A stretch of DNA of 64,000 nucleotides from Microbacterium sp. Bi121 (GTDB lineage: Bacteria > Actinomycetota > Actinomycetes > Actinomycetales > Microbacteriaceae): NCBI RefSeq assembly GCF_918698005.1, contig NZ_CAKKLJ010000005.1, forward strand, positions 124,001-188,000. The letters are read 5' to 3'. The notes beneath the pieces were generated by a model. That model made no database searches, had not been told where the DNA came from, and worked only from the letters and a program-made list of their open reading frames with translations. Below are positions 50,017 to 58,901 of the stretch, in pieces. Each line of letters begins with the position of its first letter. Positions within the stretch are counted from its first letter, which is position 1. Both the position numbers and the translations under genes were made by a program.

Positions 50017-51023
50017 GACTCGGCTCCCGTCAGGCTGTTGGGACGGTCGAGGACGCGGTCGACGGCATCCAGGATCCGGTCCAGGTCCGGCAGATGGAAC
50101 TTCTCGAGCTTCGCCGGCGGGTACGGCACATCGTGCCCTGTGACGCGCACCGGAGCGGACTCCAGGTATTCGAAGCAGCGTTCGGTGATGCTCGCGATGA
50201 CCTCAGCCGCGACACCGGCCTCGCGAGAGGCCTCGTGTGCGACGACGACACGGCCGGTTCGACGGACGGATGCCGCCACCGTGCCGTAGTCGACCGGCGA
50301 GATCGAGCGCAGATCGATGACCTCGAGCGACAGGCCTTCGTCCTCGGCTGCGGCCGCCGCATCGAGCGCCGTCGTGACCATGGCACCGTAAGTGATTACG
50401 GTGGCGTCGGTGCCCTCCCGGACGACGTGCGCGAGCCCCATCGGAGGCGCGTCGGCGAGCGGGGCGTCCAGATCGACCTCGCCCTTGTGGTGGTACAGGC
50501 GCTTGGGCTCGAAGAAGACCACTGGATCGTCCGAGGCGATGGCCTGCTGAAGGCAGCGGTAGGCATCCTGCGGATTGGACACGGTGATGACGCGGAGTCC
50601 AGCCGTGTGCACGAAGTAGGCCTCAGGGGACTCGGAGTGGTGCTCGGCCGCCCCGATGCCGCCGGCCCACGGAATGCGGATCGTGATCGGCATCTTTACG
50701 CGGCCCTGCGTGCGGTAGTGCAGCTTCGCGACCTGCGACACGATCTGATCGAACGCGGGATACACGAAGCCGTCGAACTGGATCTCGACCACGGGGCGGT
50801 AGCCGCGGTAGGCCAGACCGACCGCCGTGCCGACGATGCCCGACTCGGCGAGCGGCGTATCGATGACTCGCGCGGCGCCGAACTCGTCGAGGAGCCCGTC
50901 GGTGATCCGGAAGACGCCACCGAGCTTGCCGATGTCCTCCCCCATGATGACGACCTTGTCGTCATCATGCATGGCCTGGTGAAGGCCGGCGTTCAGTGCT
51001 TTGCCGAGGGTGAGTTGCGTCAT
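50013..51023 (-). CDS. bkdB: Branched-chain 2-oxoacid dehydrogenase E1 beta
   Basis: 336 residues. The transketolase-like Pyr domain has LGKALNAGLHQAMHDDDKVV, MGEDIGKLGGVFRIT, DTPLAESGIVGTAVGLA and GGIGAAEHHSESPEAYF. The C-terminal transketolase domain ends with VVRDIGHDV-like VAHEASREAGVAAEVIA. It forms the alpha2beta2 E1 with the upstream subunit. ATG 51023 is one base away from the E1 alpha stop; the reading further upstream to 51251 is within E1 alpha and is rejected. The product with E1 alpha decarboxylates branched 2-oxoacids. Confidence 0.94.
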   Translation of the reverse strand: MTQLTLGKALNAGLHQAMHDDDKVVIMGEDIGKLGGVFRITDGLLDEFGAARVIDTPLAESGIVGTAVGLAYRGYRPVVEIQFDGFVYPAFDQIVSQVAKLHYRTQGRVKMPITIRIPWAGGIGAAEHHSESPEAYFVHTAGLRVITVSNPQDAYRCLQQAIASDDPVVFFEPKRLYHHKGEVDLDAPLADAPPMGLAHVVREGTDATVITYGAMVTTALDAAAAAEDEGLSLEVIDLRSISPVDYGTVAASVRRTGRVVVAHEASREAGVAAEVIASITERCFEYLESAPVRVTGHDVPYPPAKLEKFHLPDLDRILDAVDRVLDRPNSLTGAES

Positions 51024-51024
51024 C

Positions 51025-52137
51025 TCAGGCCTCCTCGAAAGTCGCAAGGTACGCGGCGTACTCGTCGCGCTGGCGGTCGATGCCGCAGTGCGGCTCTGCG
51101 TACACGCCGTCGAAGACGGCGAGCGGCTCGCGGGTGACCATGCCCAGGCATTCGGCGCGCATCTCGCGGGCCATCTTGTCGGCGTCGGCGTGCGCTGCGG
51201 CGATCTGCTCGTCGTCGATCTCGCCGAGGCTGCGCAGGTACGACTCGACACGGGCGATCGGGTCCCTCGTCTTCCACGACTCGAGCTCTGCCGGGTCGCG
51301 GTACCGGGTGGGATCGTCGGACGTCGTGTGCGGGCCCATCCGGTAGGTCACGGCCTCGATGAACGCGGGACCCTTTCCGGAGCGCGCGTGGTTCAGCGCC
51401 CAGCGCATGGCGGCCATGCAGGCGAGGATGTCGTTGCCGTCGACACGCATGCTCGGGATGCCGAAACCGGGCGCTCGGCCGGAGATCGGGTACTGCGACT
51501 GCAGTGCGACCGGCTCGGAGATCGCCCAGTGGTTGTTCTGACAGACGAAAACGACCGGCGCCTGGTACGACGCGGCGAACACCATCGCCTCGTTGACGTC
51601 GCCCTGGCTGGTGGCGCCGTCGCCGAAGTATGTGACGGCGACCTCGGGGGCCTGCTCGTGCTTGATGCCCATCGCGTAGCCGACGGCGTGCAACGACTGC
51701 GCTCCGATGATGATCTGCAGCGGAGCGACCCGCATCTGCATCGGGTCGTACGGAGCACCCTCCTCGCCGCGCCAGACGCGGACGAAATCGCCGGGCTGGG
51801 CGCCGCGAGCGTAGATCACACCGGTTTCGCGGTAGCTCGGGAAGACGAAGTCGATCGGGTCGAGCGCACGGGCGGTGCCGATCTGCGAGGCCTCCTGCCC
51901 GTTGCACGGAGCCCACAGTCCGAGTTGTCCCTGCCGCTGCAGAGCGACGCCCTCGGCGTCGATGCGGCGCAGGATCACCATGTCGCGGTGGAGCGAGCGC
52001 AGTTGTGCTGGATCGACATCGGCGACGAACGGGTCGAGCTCGGGGTTGCTGAGTCGGGTTCCGTCCGGGGCGAGAAGCCGCTCGGCGAGTTCAAGATCCT
52101 GCGCTGTGTCTGCGATCGGAGTGGTCTGCGATGACAT
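51025..52137 (-). CDS. bkdA: Branched-chain 2-oxoacid dehydrogenase E1 alpha
   Basis: 370 residues. The thiamine-diphosphate motif is TYFGDGATSQGDVNEAMVFA with the closing NN in VCQNNHWAIS (GDG...NN). ERGVTWLC-like binding helices and TYRMGPHTTSDDPTRYRD (phosphorylation-loop region) follow. The N-terminus SNPELDPFVADVDPAQLRSL is extended as in actinobacterial BCKDHs. ATG 52137 has a strong AGGAGGACGAAG ribosome-binding site, which excludes the earlier ATG at 52200. First gene of the bkdABC operon, divergent from the Lrp gene. Confidence 0.95.
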   Translation of the reverse strand: MSSQTTPIADTAQDLELAERLLAPDGTRLSNPELDPFVADVDPAQLRSLHRDMVILRRIDAEGVALQRQGQLGLWAPCNGQEASQIGTARALDPIDFVFPSYRETGVIYARGAQPGDFVRVWRGEEGAPYDPMQMRVAPLQIIIGAQSLHAVGYAMGIKHEQAPEVAVTYFGDGATSQGDVNEAMVFAASYQAPVVFVCQNNHWAISEPVALQSQYPISGRAPGFGIPSMRVDGNDILACMAAMRWALNHARSGKGPAFIEAVTYRMGPHTTSDDPTRYRDPAELESWKTRDPIARVESYLRSLGEIDDEQIAAAHADADKMAREMRAECLGMVTREPLAVFDGVYAEPHCGIDRQRDEYAAYLATFEEA

Positions 52138-52234
52138 CTTCGTCCTCCTGTCGTGTGTGTCCCTTGTGGGGACGTTCACGCCGTGCACCGACGTCTTCAT
52201 CGGTTAGTTCGAGGGTACGTCCGTTTGTCAGCAC

Positions 52235-52272
52235 GCTCAAGCATCTACGCCACGCTTGAGCATGTTGCGCAA
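52235..52272. promoter_or_regulatory. Lrp/AsnC operator region with two linked palindromes
   Basis: GCTCAAGC at 52235-52242 is repeated inverted as GCTTGAGC at 52254-52261. The second half overlaps a 17-bp near-palindrome TTGAGCATGTTGCGCAA at 52256-52272, of the TTGnGCAnnnTGCnCAA form typical of Lrp/AsnC sites. It lies between the divergent bkdA and lrp genes. Confidence 0.6.
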
Positions 52273-52292
52273 TTCGGAGCGTGCGCACCTGC

Positions 52293-52298
52293 TATGGT
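52293..52298 (+). promoter_or_regulatory. -10 element (TATGGT), leaderless lrp gene
   Basis: TATGGT ends eight bases before the ATG at 52307. The operator ends about 20 bases upstream. Confidence 0.5.
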
Positions 52299-52306
52299 TT
52301 GGCACT

Positions 52307-52780
52307 ATGTCCGCCCTCGATCGTGTAGACCTCGAACTGCTGAGTGTCCTGTCCGAAGACCCGCGCACAACGGTCGTCTCGCTCGCCGAACGCCTCGGCC
52401 TGTCGCGCAACACCATCCAGGCCCGGATGGCTCGACTCGAACAGACCGGCGTCTTCCTGTCGTACGAGCGATCGTTCTCGCCTGAGGTACTCGGCTTCCC
52501 GCTCCAGGCGTTCATCAGCATCGGACTGCGTCAGACAGAACTGCCGCGGATCACCGCCGAGCTGGCGAGAATCCCTGAGGTGCTGCAGGTGCACGGACTC
52601 AGCGGATCGATCGATCTTCTCGCCCGCGTCGCGTGTCGCGACGCCAGGCATCTCTTCGACACGGATGCCCGGATCCTGTCGATCGAGGGCGTCGAGCGAA
52701 CAGAGACCTCCCTCGCCATGGGCGAGGTCATCCCCTACCGTGTCGCCGGACTCATCGGCCTCGCGCGACGGGAACCCTGA
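52307..52780 (+). CDS. Lrp/AsnC family transcriptional regulator (BkdR-like)
   Basis: 157 residues. The HTH is VDLELLSVLSEDPRTTVVSL through ERLGLSRNTIQARMARLEQTG (near 7-48). The RAM/ligand domain has FPLQAFISIGLRQTELPRIT and VLQVHGLSGSIDLLARVACRD, where branched-chain amino acids or keto acids would bind. It is divergent from bkdA, as BkdR is in other bacteria, so activation by leucine/isoleucine/valine or their keto acids is likely. ATG 52307 is chosen over the ATG at 52256, which falls within the operator. Its end overlaps the convergent hydrolase by 29 bp. Confidence 0.92.
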   Translation: MSALDRVDLELLSVLSEDPRTTVVSLAERLGLSRNTIQARMARLEQTGVFLSYERSFSPEVLGFPLQAFISIGLRQTELPRITAELARIPEVLQVHGLSGSIDLLARVACRDARHLFDTDARILSIEGVERTETSLAMGEVIPYRVAGLIGLARREP

Positions 52781-53687
52781 GGAAGCGGCGGATCGCTCCG
52801 GCAGCCTCCTCCGGAGTCTCGTAGTGGATGAGGTGGCCGACGTCGGCGATCTCGACGAGTTCGGCGTCGGAGAAGAGCGTCGCCAGACGCCGCTCCGCCT
52901 CGATCGGGGTGATGTCGTCGTCCTGCGCGGCGATCAGCAGCGTCGGTACGTCGATATCAGGAGCGAACTCGCGCACGTCGTGCGACACGCTCGCGACGAA
53001 GGCGTCACGGAGCACGTCACGATCGGCGAAGTCGGAGAAGTACGTGTCGTGCTGGCCGTGGATGAACCGGCGCAGGTCGGAGTCCTTCGTCTTGGCCATG
53101 GCGATGCTCATGCCGCGGACGATCAGCCCGTTGCGCAGCAGCGCGGTGCCCAACGCGGCCGGGAGCTTCGCTCCGAGGCCGTAGTACAGCACGGCGAGCT
53201 TCGTCAGCACACCCTTCGGACCCTCGAGTGCCGGCGCACCGATCGGGTTGATCAGGATGAGCCGTGGGGTCTCGAGGCCGCCGGCGACGGCGGCCGACGC
53301 GACGATGGATCCGAAGGAATGCCCCAGGATGACCGCGTCGGGGGCGACCGCCGCCGCGAACTCCGTGAGCCATTGGGCGTACGCGTCGAGATCGTGCGTG
53401 CGACCGGGCAGCGGCGCGGTCTCCCCGAAGCCCGGAAGATCCGGCGCGATGACCCGCAGCTCCGGCAGGTAGGCCAGGACCGGCTCGAGGCCGTGGTGCT
53501 CACCGCGGAAGCCGTGCACCGCGATCACGGTCAGCGGCGCGCGCTCATCACCGCCCTCGCTCGGCGTCTGTGCTTCCGTCGATGGTCCGTACGTCCAGTA
53601 AGCGGTCCGCCCACCGGTCACATCGACCTCGTGCCGTTCGATCTGGATACGGCTGAGCCGTTCGGCGTAGGGCGACGGGATGGGCAT
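52752..53687 (-). CDS. Alpha/beta-fold hydrolase
   Basis: 311 residues. Oxyanion region TVIAVHGFRGEHHGLEP, nucleophile elbow LGHSFGSIVASAAV (Ser near 123), acid AAQDDDITPIEA and His in IADVGHLIHYETPEEAA complete the triad. A helical cap contains LGTALLRNGLIVRGMS. The substrate is unknown; similar enzymes include haloalkane-dehalogenase-like and esterase groups. ATG 53687 is six bases after TAGACT. The C-terminus overlaps the lrp end. Confidence 0.9.
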   Translation of the reverse strand: MPIPSPYAERLSRIQIERHEVDVTGGRTAYWTYGPSTEAQTPSEGGDERAPLTVIAVHGFRGEHHGLEPVLAYLPELRVIAPDLPGFGETAPLPGRTHDLDAYAQWLTEFAAAVAPDAVILGHSFGSIVASAAVAGGLETPRLILINPIGAPALEGPKGVLTKLAVLYYGLGAKLPAALGTALLRNGLIVRGMSIAMAKTKDSDLRRFIHGQHDTYFSDFADRDVLRDAFVASVSHDVREFAPDIDVPTLLIAAQDDDITPIEAERRLATLFSDAELVEIADVGHLIHYETPEEAAGAIRRFLRVPVARGR

Positions 53688-53693
53688 GCATTC

Positions 53694-53699
53694 AGTCTA
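53694..53699 (-). promoter_or_regulatory. -10 element (TAGACT on minus strand), leaderless hydrolase gene
   Basis: TAGACT on the minus strand ends six bases before the ATG at 53687. Confidence 0.5.
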
Positions 53700-53764
53700 C
53701 GGGCGAGCCTTCGCCGCCATGTCGGTGGCCATCCCTACCGTTGGGCGAGACAGAGGAGAATTTC

Positions 53765-54493
53765 ATGGCAATCGATCAGGAGCTCCCGAACTGGCTCGGG
53801 CGCATCGGCGTCTTCGATCTCGAAACCACCGGCGTCGACGTCACGGCAGACCGCATCGTCACAGCGCACGTCGGAGTGCTCGACGCGAAGGGACGCGAGA
53901 TCGCCGCTCGCTCATGGATAGCGGACCCGGGCGTTCCCATTCCGGACGGCGCCGCCGCCGTGCACGGGATCTCGACGGAGCACGCACGTGCGCATGGCCG
54001 TCCGGCCCGTGAGGTCGTGACGGAGATCGCCGGATCACTGCGCGCCCTGTTCGACCAGGGCCTCCCCGTGGTCGCGTACAACGCCTCATACGACTTCTCA
54101 CTGCTGACCAACGAGTGCCTCCGGCACGGCATCCCGCCGCTCGAGGCGCCGGGCCCGATCATCGACCCGCTCGTCATCGACAAGGCTTTCGACCGCTACC
54201 GAAAGGGCAAACGCACGCTCGAAGTCGTGGCGGAGCATTACGGCGTCTCATTGGACGGCGCGCACGAGGCCTCGGCCGACGCGATCGCCGCAGGGCGTGT
54301 CGCACAGGCCATCGCGCGCAGCTTTCCGCTCGCCGAGACCGCGCAGGAACTGCACACCCGTCAGATCGGCTGGGCGCGAACGCAGGCCGAGAGCCTGACC
54401 GAGTACTTCGTCCGCATCGGCCGCATCGAGCCGGAGGAGGCGCTCGACGGGACCTGGCCCGTGAGAGGGCGCGCCCCGCAGCACGAGGCCTGA
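53765..54493 (+). CDS. DnaQ-family 3'-5' exonuclease (DEDDh)
   Basis: 242 residues. ExoI is GVFDLETTGVDVTADRIV (Asp, Glu), ExoII VVAYNASYDFSLLTNECL (Asp), and ExoIII GAHEASADAIAAGRVAQ with His and Asp, the DEDDh arrangement. The C-terminal 60 residues (from FPLAETAQELHTRQIGWART) are conserved in actinobacterial homologues. It is a stand-alone exonuclease, possibly for RNA or DNA repair, not the Pol III epsilon subunit. ATG 53765 follows GAGGAG; the ATG at 53741 lies upstream of that site. A strong hairpin follows the stop. Confidence 0.9.
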   Translation: MAIDQELPNWLGRIGVFDLETTGVDVTADRIVTAHVGVLDAKGREIAARSWIADPGVPIPDGAAAVHGISTEHARAHGRPAREVVTEIAGSLRALFDQGLPVVAYNASYDFSLLTNECLRHGIPPLEAPGPIIDPLVIDKAFDRYRKGKRTLEVVAEHYGVSLDGAHEASADAIAAGRVAQAIARSFPLAETAQELHTRQIGWARTQAESLTEYFVRIGRIEPEEALDGTWPVRGRAPQHEA

Positions 54494-54494
54494 A

Positions 54495-54532
54495 CACGAA
54501 GAAGGCCCCGCCGGAGCGGGGCCTTCTTCGTG
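54495..54532. terminator. 17-bp perfect hairpin, bidirectional terminator
   Basis: CACGAAGAAGGCCCCGC and its exact complement flank a CGGA loop. The outer A/T-rich bases provide the T tract on both strands. It separates the exonuclease gene from the converging L31 gene. Confidence 0.9.
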
Positions 54533-54540
54533 CGATCAGC

Positions 54541-54795
54541 TTACTTGCTGCCGCCGAAGCCCTTGAAGCGCTGGTTGAACTTCTCGACGCGACCGGCCGA
54601 GTCCATGATGCGCTGCTTGCCCGTGTAGAACGGGTGCGAAGCCGAGGAGATCTCGACATCGATGACCGGGTACTCCACGCCGTCGAGTTCGACGGTCTTG
54701 TCGCTGGTGACGGTGGAGCGGGTCAGGAAGGTCTCGCCCGAGCCCAGGTCGCGGAACACGACGTTCTTGTAGTCGGGGTGAATGTCAGTCTTCAT
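54541..54795 (-). CDS. rpmE2: 50S ribosomal protein L31, type B (zinc-independent)
   Basis: 84 residues. The conserved L31 segments are [34 protein letters not shown] and [19 protein letters not shown]. No cysteines occur, so this is the C-minus, zinc-free paralogue, which usually replaces the zinc-containing form when zinc is scarce. Its 5' leader is about 75 bp. An extended -10 element (TGC-TAGAAT) lies at 54869-54878. No clear Zur box was found in the leader. A shared hairpin ends the gene. Confidence 0.96.
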   Translation of the reverse strand: MKTDIHPDYKNVVFRDLGSGETFLTRSTVTSDKTVELDGVEYPVIDVEISSASHPFYTGKQRIMDSAGRVEKFNQRFKGFGGSK

Positions 54796-54868
54796 GGGGT
54801 TCCTTAGATGGTGCCCTGGATTGTGCCAGGAGCGAGGGAAGTCTGCGGCGCGAAAGCACCAAGGATCG

Positions 54869-54878
54869 ATTCTAGCAG
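54869..54878 (-). promoter_or_regulatory. Extended -10 element (TGCTAGAAT) of rpmE2
   Basis: On the minus strand TGC-TAGAAT precedes the rpmE2 leader of about 70 bases. The TG extension fits an extended -10 promoter that needs no -35. Confidence 0.45.
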
Positions 54879-54887
54879 ATCCTCGGC

Positions 54888-55673
<786 letters not shown>

Positions 55674-55679
55674 GCACCC

Positions 55680-55685
55680 AGCCTA
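55680..55685 (-). promoter_or_regulatory. -10 element (TAGGCT on minus strand), leaderless ABC ATPase gene
   Basis: TAGGCT on the minus strand ends six bases before the ATG at 55673. Confidence 0.5.
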
Positions 55686-55690
55686 TCGGC

Positions 55691-56875
55691 TCAGTCGATC
55701 AGCTCCGCGTAGAGGGCGCGCGTGGTGTCGGCGATCGCCGCCCAGCTGAACTCGCGTGCGGCTCGCTCCCGCCCGGCGCGGCCGTACTCGGCGGCACGGT
55801 CGACATCGGAGACGACCTCGGTGAGAACGGCTGCGAGATCGGCGACGAACCGGTCGGGGTCGAGCGGTGTTCCCGTCCCGTCCTGCGCCTGATCGATCGG
55901 GACGAGGCGGCCTGTGACGCCGTCGTCCACGACCTCGGGGATGCCGCCGGTGGCCGTGCCGACGACGGCTGCTCCGCACGCCATCGCCTCGAGGTTCACG
56001 ATGCCGAGGGGTTCATAGACCGATGGGCATACGAATGTCGTGGCCGCCGCGAGGATCGCGCTGAGCTGTTCGCGGGGCAGCATCCGTTCGATCCAGATCA
56101 CGCCCTCACGGGACTGCTGGAGGCGGCGCACCCCCTCCTGCACCTCGGCCATGATCTCCGGCGTATCAGGGGCCCCTGCGCAGAGCACGAGTTGCACGTC
56201 CGGCGGCAGCAGCTCCGCCGCGCGGAGCAGGTACGGCAGGCCCTTCTGCCTCGTGATGCGTCCGACGAACACCACGGACGGGCGTGTCGGATCCATCCCG
56301 ACAGACGCCAGGAACTCCGGGTCGTCGACGGGCTTCCACCGGTCGACGTCGATGCCGTTGTGGATCACGCGCACTCGCGCGGGGTCGACGTTCGGATAGC
56401 TGCGCAGGATGTCCGCCCGCATACCGGCGGACACGGCGACGATAGCTGTGGCGTTCTCGTAGGCGAGCTTCTCGACTCCGCTGGAGACCGCGTAGCCGCC
56501 GCCGAGCTGTTCGGCCTTCCACGGCCGCAACGGCTCGAGGCTGTGCGCGGTGAGCACGTGCGGGATGCCGTGCAGCTGCGATGCGAGGTGCCCGGCGAAG
56601 TTCGCGTACCAGGTGTGGCTGTGGACCAAGTCGGCTCCAGCGACGTCGGAGACCATCGTGAGGTCGGTGCCGAGCGTCTGCACGGCGGGATTCGCATCCG
56701 CAAGCTCGCGAGGCGTCCGGTACGACTGCGTCCCCGGCTCGGAGCGCTCGGCACCGAACGCGCGCACCCGCACGTCGATGGATTCGCGCAACGCGGCGAC
56801 GAGCTCGGCGACGTGCACTCCAGCGCCCCCGTAGATCTCCGGTGGGTACTCTTTGCTGATCATGTCCACGCGCAT
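55691..56875 (-). CDS. glgA: Glycogen synthase / GT4 glycosyltransferase (actinobacterial GlgA)
   Basis: 394 residues. The N-terminal Rossmann domain starts MISKEYPPEIYGGAGVHVAEL (the KxGG-like loop). The C-terminal domain carries VVFVGRITRQKGLPYLLRAAELL, and the sugar-nucleotide site VYEPLGIVNLEAMACGAAVV with catalytic Glu residues. It is the shorter GT4 type found in Actinobacteria, which elongates glucan using ADP-glucose or maltosyl precursors. It is divergent from glgC. ATG 56875 is six bases after TAGCGT. Confidence 0.92.
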   Translation of the reverse strand: MRVDMISKEYPPEIYGGAGVHVAELVAALRESIDVRVRAFGAERSEPGTQSYRTPRELADANPAVQTLGTDLTMVSDVAGADLVHSHTWYANFAGHLASQLHGIPHVLTAHSLEPLRPWKAEQLGGGYAVSSGVEKLAYENATAIVAVSAGMRADILRSYPNVDPARVRVIHNGIDVDRWKPVDDPEFLASVGMDPTRPSVVFVGRITRQKGLPYLLRAAELLPPDVQLVLCAGAPDTPEIMAEVQEGVRRLQQSREGVIWIERMLPREQLSAILAAATTFVCPSVYEPLGIVNLEAMACGAAVVGTATGGIPEVVDDGVTGRLVPIDQAQDGTGTPLDPDRFVADLAAVLTEVVSDVDRAAEYGRAGRERAAREFSWAAIADTTRALYAELID

Positions 56876-56881
56876 GTCTGA

Positions 56882-56887
56882 ACGCTA
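56882..56887 (-). promoter_or_regulatory. -10 element (TAGCGT on minus strand), leaderless glgA
   Basis: TAGCGT on the minus strand ends six bases before the ATG at 56875. Confidence 0.5.
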
Positions 56888-56909
56888 GTACAGCGACCCG
56901 TTCGGGTTC

Positions 56910-56915
56910 TATGGT
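56910..56915 (+). promoter_or_regulatory. -10 element (TATGGT), leaderless glgC
   Basis: TATGGT ends six bases before the ATG at 56922. It is within 30 bases of the divergent glgA box, so the two promoters may compete. Confidence 0.5.
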
Positions 56916-56921
56916 GGAGCC

Positions 56922-58166
56922 ATGGCAGCCCCAAAGAAGGTCTTCGGCATCATCCTCGCCGGCGGTGAGGGCAAGCGGCTCATGCCGCTGACAGCGGATC
57001 GCGCCAAGCCGGCCGTTCCGTTCGGCGGCCAGTATCGGCTGATCGATTTCGCGATCTCGAACCTCATCAATTCGGGCCTGCGCCAGATCGTGGTGCTCAC
57101 CCAGTACAAGTCGCACAGCCTCGACCGTCACATCACGCAGACCTGGCGGATGTCGGCACTGCTGGACTCGTACATCACCTCGGTCCCGGCGCAGCAGCGT
57201 CTGGGCAAGCGCTGGTTCTCGGGTTCTGCGGACGCGATCCTGCAGAGCCTGAACCTCATCAACGACGAGAAGCCGGACATCGTCGTCGTCATCGGCGCCG
57301 ACCATGTGTACCGGATGGATTTCCAGCAGATGGTGGATGCGCACATCGCCTCTGGTGCCGCGGCGACCGTCGCCGGCATCCGTCAGCCGCTCGCCCTCGC
57401 GAACCAGTTCGGCGTGATCGATGCCGACCCCGACGGATCGGGACGGATCCGCGCATTCCTCGAGAAGCCGACGGATGCCACGGGTCTCGCCGATTCGCCG
57501 CACGAGGTGCTCGCGTCCATGGGCAACTACATCTTCGACGCCGACGCCCTGATCGCGGCGGTGGAGGCCGACGGAGAGGTCGCCACCTCGAACCACGACA
57601 TGGGCGGCGACATCATCCCCTACTTCGTCGAGCGAGGCGAGGCGGCGTACTACGACATGAAGCAGAACGACGTGCCGGGTTCCTCGCCGCGTGATCGCGC
57701 CTACTGGAGAGACGTCGGCACCATCGACTCCTTCTTCGACGCGCACATGGATCTCATCGCGACGCTGCCGGTGTTCAACCTGTACAACACGCTGTGGCCG
57801 ATCCGCACGCAGAGCGTGAACGCGCCCCCTGCGAAGTTCGTCCGCGACGCCGTCGGCCGCATCGGCAACGCGATCGACTCGATCGTGTCACCGGGTTCTG
57901 TGCTCTCGGGCACGCACCTGGAACGCAGTGTCATCGGGCCAGGCACCCTCGCCGCAGGCGGCTCGACGATCACCGACTCGGTGGTCTTCGACGGGGTCGT
58001 CGTCGGCCAGGGAGCGCGGGTTCACCGAGCGGTGCTCGACAAGAACGTCGTGATGCTCGACGGGGCGACGGTGGGCGTCGACCGCGACCGCGATCTGGAC
58101 CGCGGATTCACCGTGACCGAGTCCGGGATCACCGTGGTCGGCAAGGGCGAGCTCATCGAACGCTGA
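56922..58166 (+). CDS. glgC: Glucose-1-phosphate adenylyltransferase
   Basis: 414 residues. The nucleotidyltransferase domain begins [20 protein letters not shown] with the [16 protein letters not shown] motif, then [13 protein letters not shown] and the substrate-binding FLEKPTDA, and [12 protein letters not shown]. The left-handed beta helix at the C-terminus has repeats such as [20 protein letters not shown]. It makes ADP-glucose, the first step of glycogen synthesis, and serves the glgA product. It is allosterically regulated in most bacteria. ATG 56922 is leaderless. It is divergent from glgA. Confidence 0.97.
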   Translation: MAAPKKVFGIILAGGEGKRLMPLTADRAKPAVPFGGQYRLIDFAISNLINSGLRQIVVLTQYKSHSLDRHITQTWRMSALLDSYITSVPAQQRLGKRWFSGSADAILQSLNLINDEKPDIVVVIGADHVYRMDFQQMVDAHIASGAAATVAGIRQPLALANQFGVIDADPDGSGRIRAFLEKPTDATGLADSPHEVLASMGNYIFDADALIAAVEADGEVATSNHDMGGDIIPYFVERGEAAYYDMKQNDVPGSSPRDRAYWRDVGTIDSFFDAHMDLIATLPVFNLYNTLWPIRTQSVNAPPAKFVRDAVGRIGNAIDSIVSPGSVLSGTHLERSVIGPGTLAAGGSTITDSVVFDGVVVGQGARVHRAVLDKNVVMLDGATVGVDRDRDLDRGFTVTESGITVVGKGELIER

Positions 58167-58189
58167 TCAGCGGGCCATCGATTCGGCGC

Positions 58190-58195
58190 TACGCT
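58190..58195 (+). promoter_or_regulatory. -10 element (TACGCT), leaderless serB
   Basis: TACGCT ends seven bases before the GTG at 58203. Confidence 0.5.
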
Positions 58196-58202
58196 CGATC
58201 GC

Positions 58203-58838
58203 GTGACTGCTGCGCGTTTCCTCGTCGTCCTCGATGCCGATTCCACGCTGATCCAGGATGAGGTGATCGAACTCCTCGCCGATGAGGCGGGTCGACGCGA
58301 CGAGGTGCAGGCCGCCACAGAAGCCGCGATGCGCGGCGAGATCGACTTCGCCACGAGCCTGCGCTCACGCGTCCACGCGCTGACCGGTGTCGGAACTCGT
58401 TCCTTCGAGCGCGTGCGCGCCAGGGTCAGGCCGACGATCGGCGTCCGCGAGCTCACGTCCGCGATTCACGAGCGCGGAGGTGTCGTCGGCGTCGTCTCCG
58501 GCGGGTTCCACGAGATCCTCGATCACGTCGCCCCGGAGCTGGGCGTGGATCGATGGCGCGCGAATCGCCTGGCCGTCACGGATGACGCTCTGACCGGTGC
58601 TGTCGACGGCGAGATCGTGGATGCCACGGTCAAGGCGGGTTCGCTGATCGACTGGGCACGCGAGCTCGGTGTTCCTCGGCGCGCGACGATCGCGATCGGC
58701 GACGGCGCGAACGATCTCGAGATGATGGCGGTTGCCGGGCTCGGGCTCGCGTTCAACGCCAAGCCCATGGTGCGCGCGTCCGCGGATCTCGTGATCGGCC
58801 AACAGGATCTGCGCGCGGTCATCCCACTGCTGCCGTGA
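58203..58838 (+). CDS. serB: Phosphoserine phosphatase, HAD family
   Basis: 211 residues. Motif I is FLVVLDADSTLIQDEVIELL, motif II VVGVVSGGFHEILDHVA, and motif IV IAIGDGANDLEMMAVAGLGL; the conserved Lys is in DATVKAGSLI. Its size matches the short phosphoserine phosphatase without an N-terminal ACT domain. It converts phosphoserine to serine. GTG 58203 is seven bases after TACGCT. It lies alone, 37 bp after glgC on the same strand. Confidence 0.94.
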   Translation: MTAARFLVVLDADSTLIQDEVIELLADEAGRRDEVQAATEAAMRGEIDFATSLRSRVHALTGVGTRSFERVRARVRPTIGVRELTSAIHERGGVVGVVSGGFHEILDHVAPELGVDRWRANRLAVTDDALTGAVDGEIVDATVKAGSLIDWARELGVPRRATIAIGDGANDLEMMAVAGLGLAFNAKPMVRASADLVIGQQDLRAVIPLLP

Positions 58839-58888
58839 TGTTCCCCGGGCTCGATCGCCCATGTCTGGTCGATGTCCGAGGGTTCGCG

Positions 58889-58894
58889 TAACGT
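58889..58894 (+). promoter_or_regulatory. -10 element (TAACGT), leaderless hydrolase gene
   Basis: TAACGT ends seven bases before the ATG at 58902. Confidence 0.5.
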
Positions 58895-58901
58895 TCGCGA
58901 C

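Noticed and set aside
48733..50289. A 518-codon plus-strand frame over the E2 gene.
   Set aside because: Antisense of the E2 lipoyl and catalytic domains; Arg-rich and without similarity.
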